The notes below the pieces were generated by a model. The model saw only the letters and a program-made list of their open reading frames with translations, was not told where the DNA came from and searched no databases. A stretch of DNA of 64,000 bases, from positions 1 through 64,000 of the forward strand of contig NZ_NJDE01000031.1 of assembly GCF_002205895.1 (NCBI RefSeq), in the 5' to 3' direction. Source of the stretch: Saccharibacillus sp. O23. GTDB lineage: Bacteria; Bacillota; Bacilli; Paenibacillales; Paenibacillaceae. The position numbers and the translations under genes were made by a program. This document shows, one piece after another, positions 63,999-64,000 of the stretch (the stretch's first letter is position 1; each line of letters begins with the position of its first letter).

Positions 63999-64000
63999 AC

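Larger units (their letters stand above)
63405..64000. other. Intergenic region upstream of purM with structured repeats and hairpins
   Basis: No gene is supported; two overlapping open frames of 116 and 118 codons on opposite strands run through the repeats and hairpins and are rejected. It holds copies C and D, a plus-strand terminator and further stem-loops: GATCTTTTCG/CGAAAAGAAC-like at 63649-63677, GGCTCG/CGAGCC around 63752-63775, and TGCTTTTTC/GGAAAAAGCA around 63797-63822. Confidence 0.65.

Noticed and set aside
1-64000. CRISPR array, tRNA, rRNA, phage integrase or insertion sequence
   Set aside because: No regular repeat-spacer pattern, no tRNA cloverleaf noticed at island borders, no recombinase or transposase gene seen.

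Overview
The window looks like a chromosomal segment of a GC-rich Paenibacillaceae bacterium (Paenibacillus or Saccharibacillus type). This is inferred from gene content, not from a search. The clues are AGGAGG-type ribosome sites, YesM/YesN and membrane-anchored AraC regulators beside Lpl-type sugar ABC transporters, an S-layer (SLH) protein, CcpA cre-like sites, and PurM/PurN/PurH/PurD in Firmicute style. GC content was judged by eye. Most of the window is clearly GC-rich, except a roughly 2.5 kb AT-rich island at about 52.4-54.9 kb.

Layout. (1) 1-21.2 kb, minus strand: a plant-polysaccharide locus, probably for rhamnogalacturonan-like material. It has a GH105 unsaturated rhamnogalacturonyl hydrolase and an SGNH esterase in one unit. 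A second unit holds two permeases, a binding lipoprotein, an unrecognised 744-residue protein, a secreted beta-helix/Ig-like protein, a membrane AraC regulator, a small mutarotase-like protein and a GH2 enzyme that runs off the left edge. (2) 21.4-27.8 kb: L-fucose catabolism (fucI, FGGY kinase, fucA, fucU), divergent from a DeoR-type regulator, with a clear operator between them. (3) 27.8-30 kb: a three-gene operon (monooxygenase-fold protein, phosphoglycerate-mutase-like phosphatase, esterase). (4) 30-33.8 kb: a 1196-residue SLH surface protein with a hairpin leader. (5) 33.9-43.7 kb: a second sugar locus with a GH42 beta-galactosidase, ABC transporter, binding protein and YesM/YesN two-component pair. 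(6) 44-49.2 kb: polyphosphate metabolism (ppk convergent with ppx) followed by a glycerophosphodiesterase. (7) 49.8-52.4 kb: an S66 peptidase and a membrane glycosyltransferase. (8) 52.4-54.9 kb: the AT-rich island with two small exported proteins, gene fragments and several hairpins. (9) 54.9-57.4 kb: ilvA and an AraC/GyrI-type regulator. (10) 57.9-63.4 kb: the 3' half of the purine operon (purM, purN, a NUDIX gene, purH, purD).

The most interesting signal is not protein-coding. Four copies of an element of about 120 nt lie in two convergent pairs (39.0-39.4 kb and 63.45-64.0 kb). Each copy has two helices whose sequences differ but whose pairing is kept, around two single-stranded cores that are nearly invariant in sequence and length (17-18 and 28-29 nt). 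That is the pattern of selection on a folded RNA (or folded single-stranded DNA). Other findings are palindromic CTAACGG-type intergenic repeats, a three-copy repeat inside the fuc operon, and long low-complexity insertions or extensions in several otherwise ordinary enzymes, including the sugar kinase and PurN.
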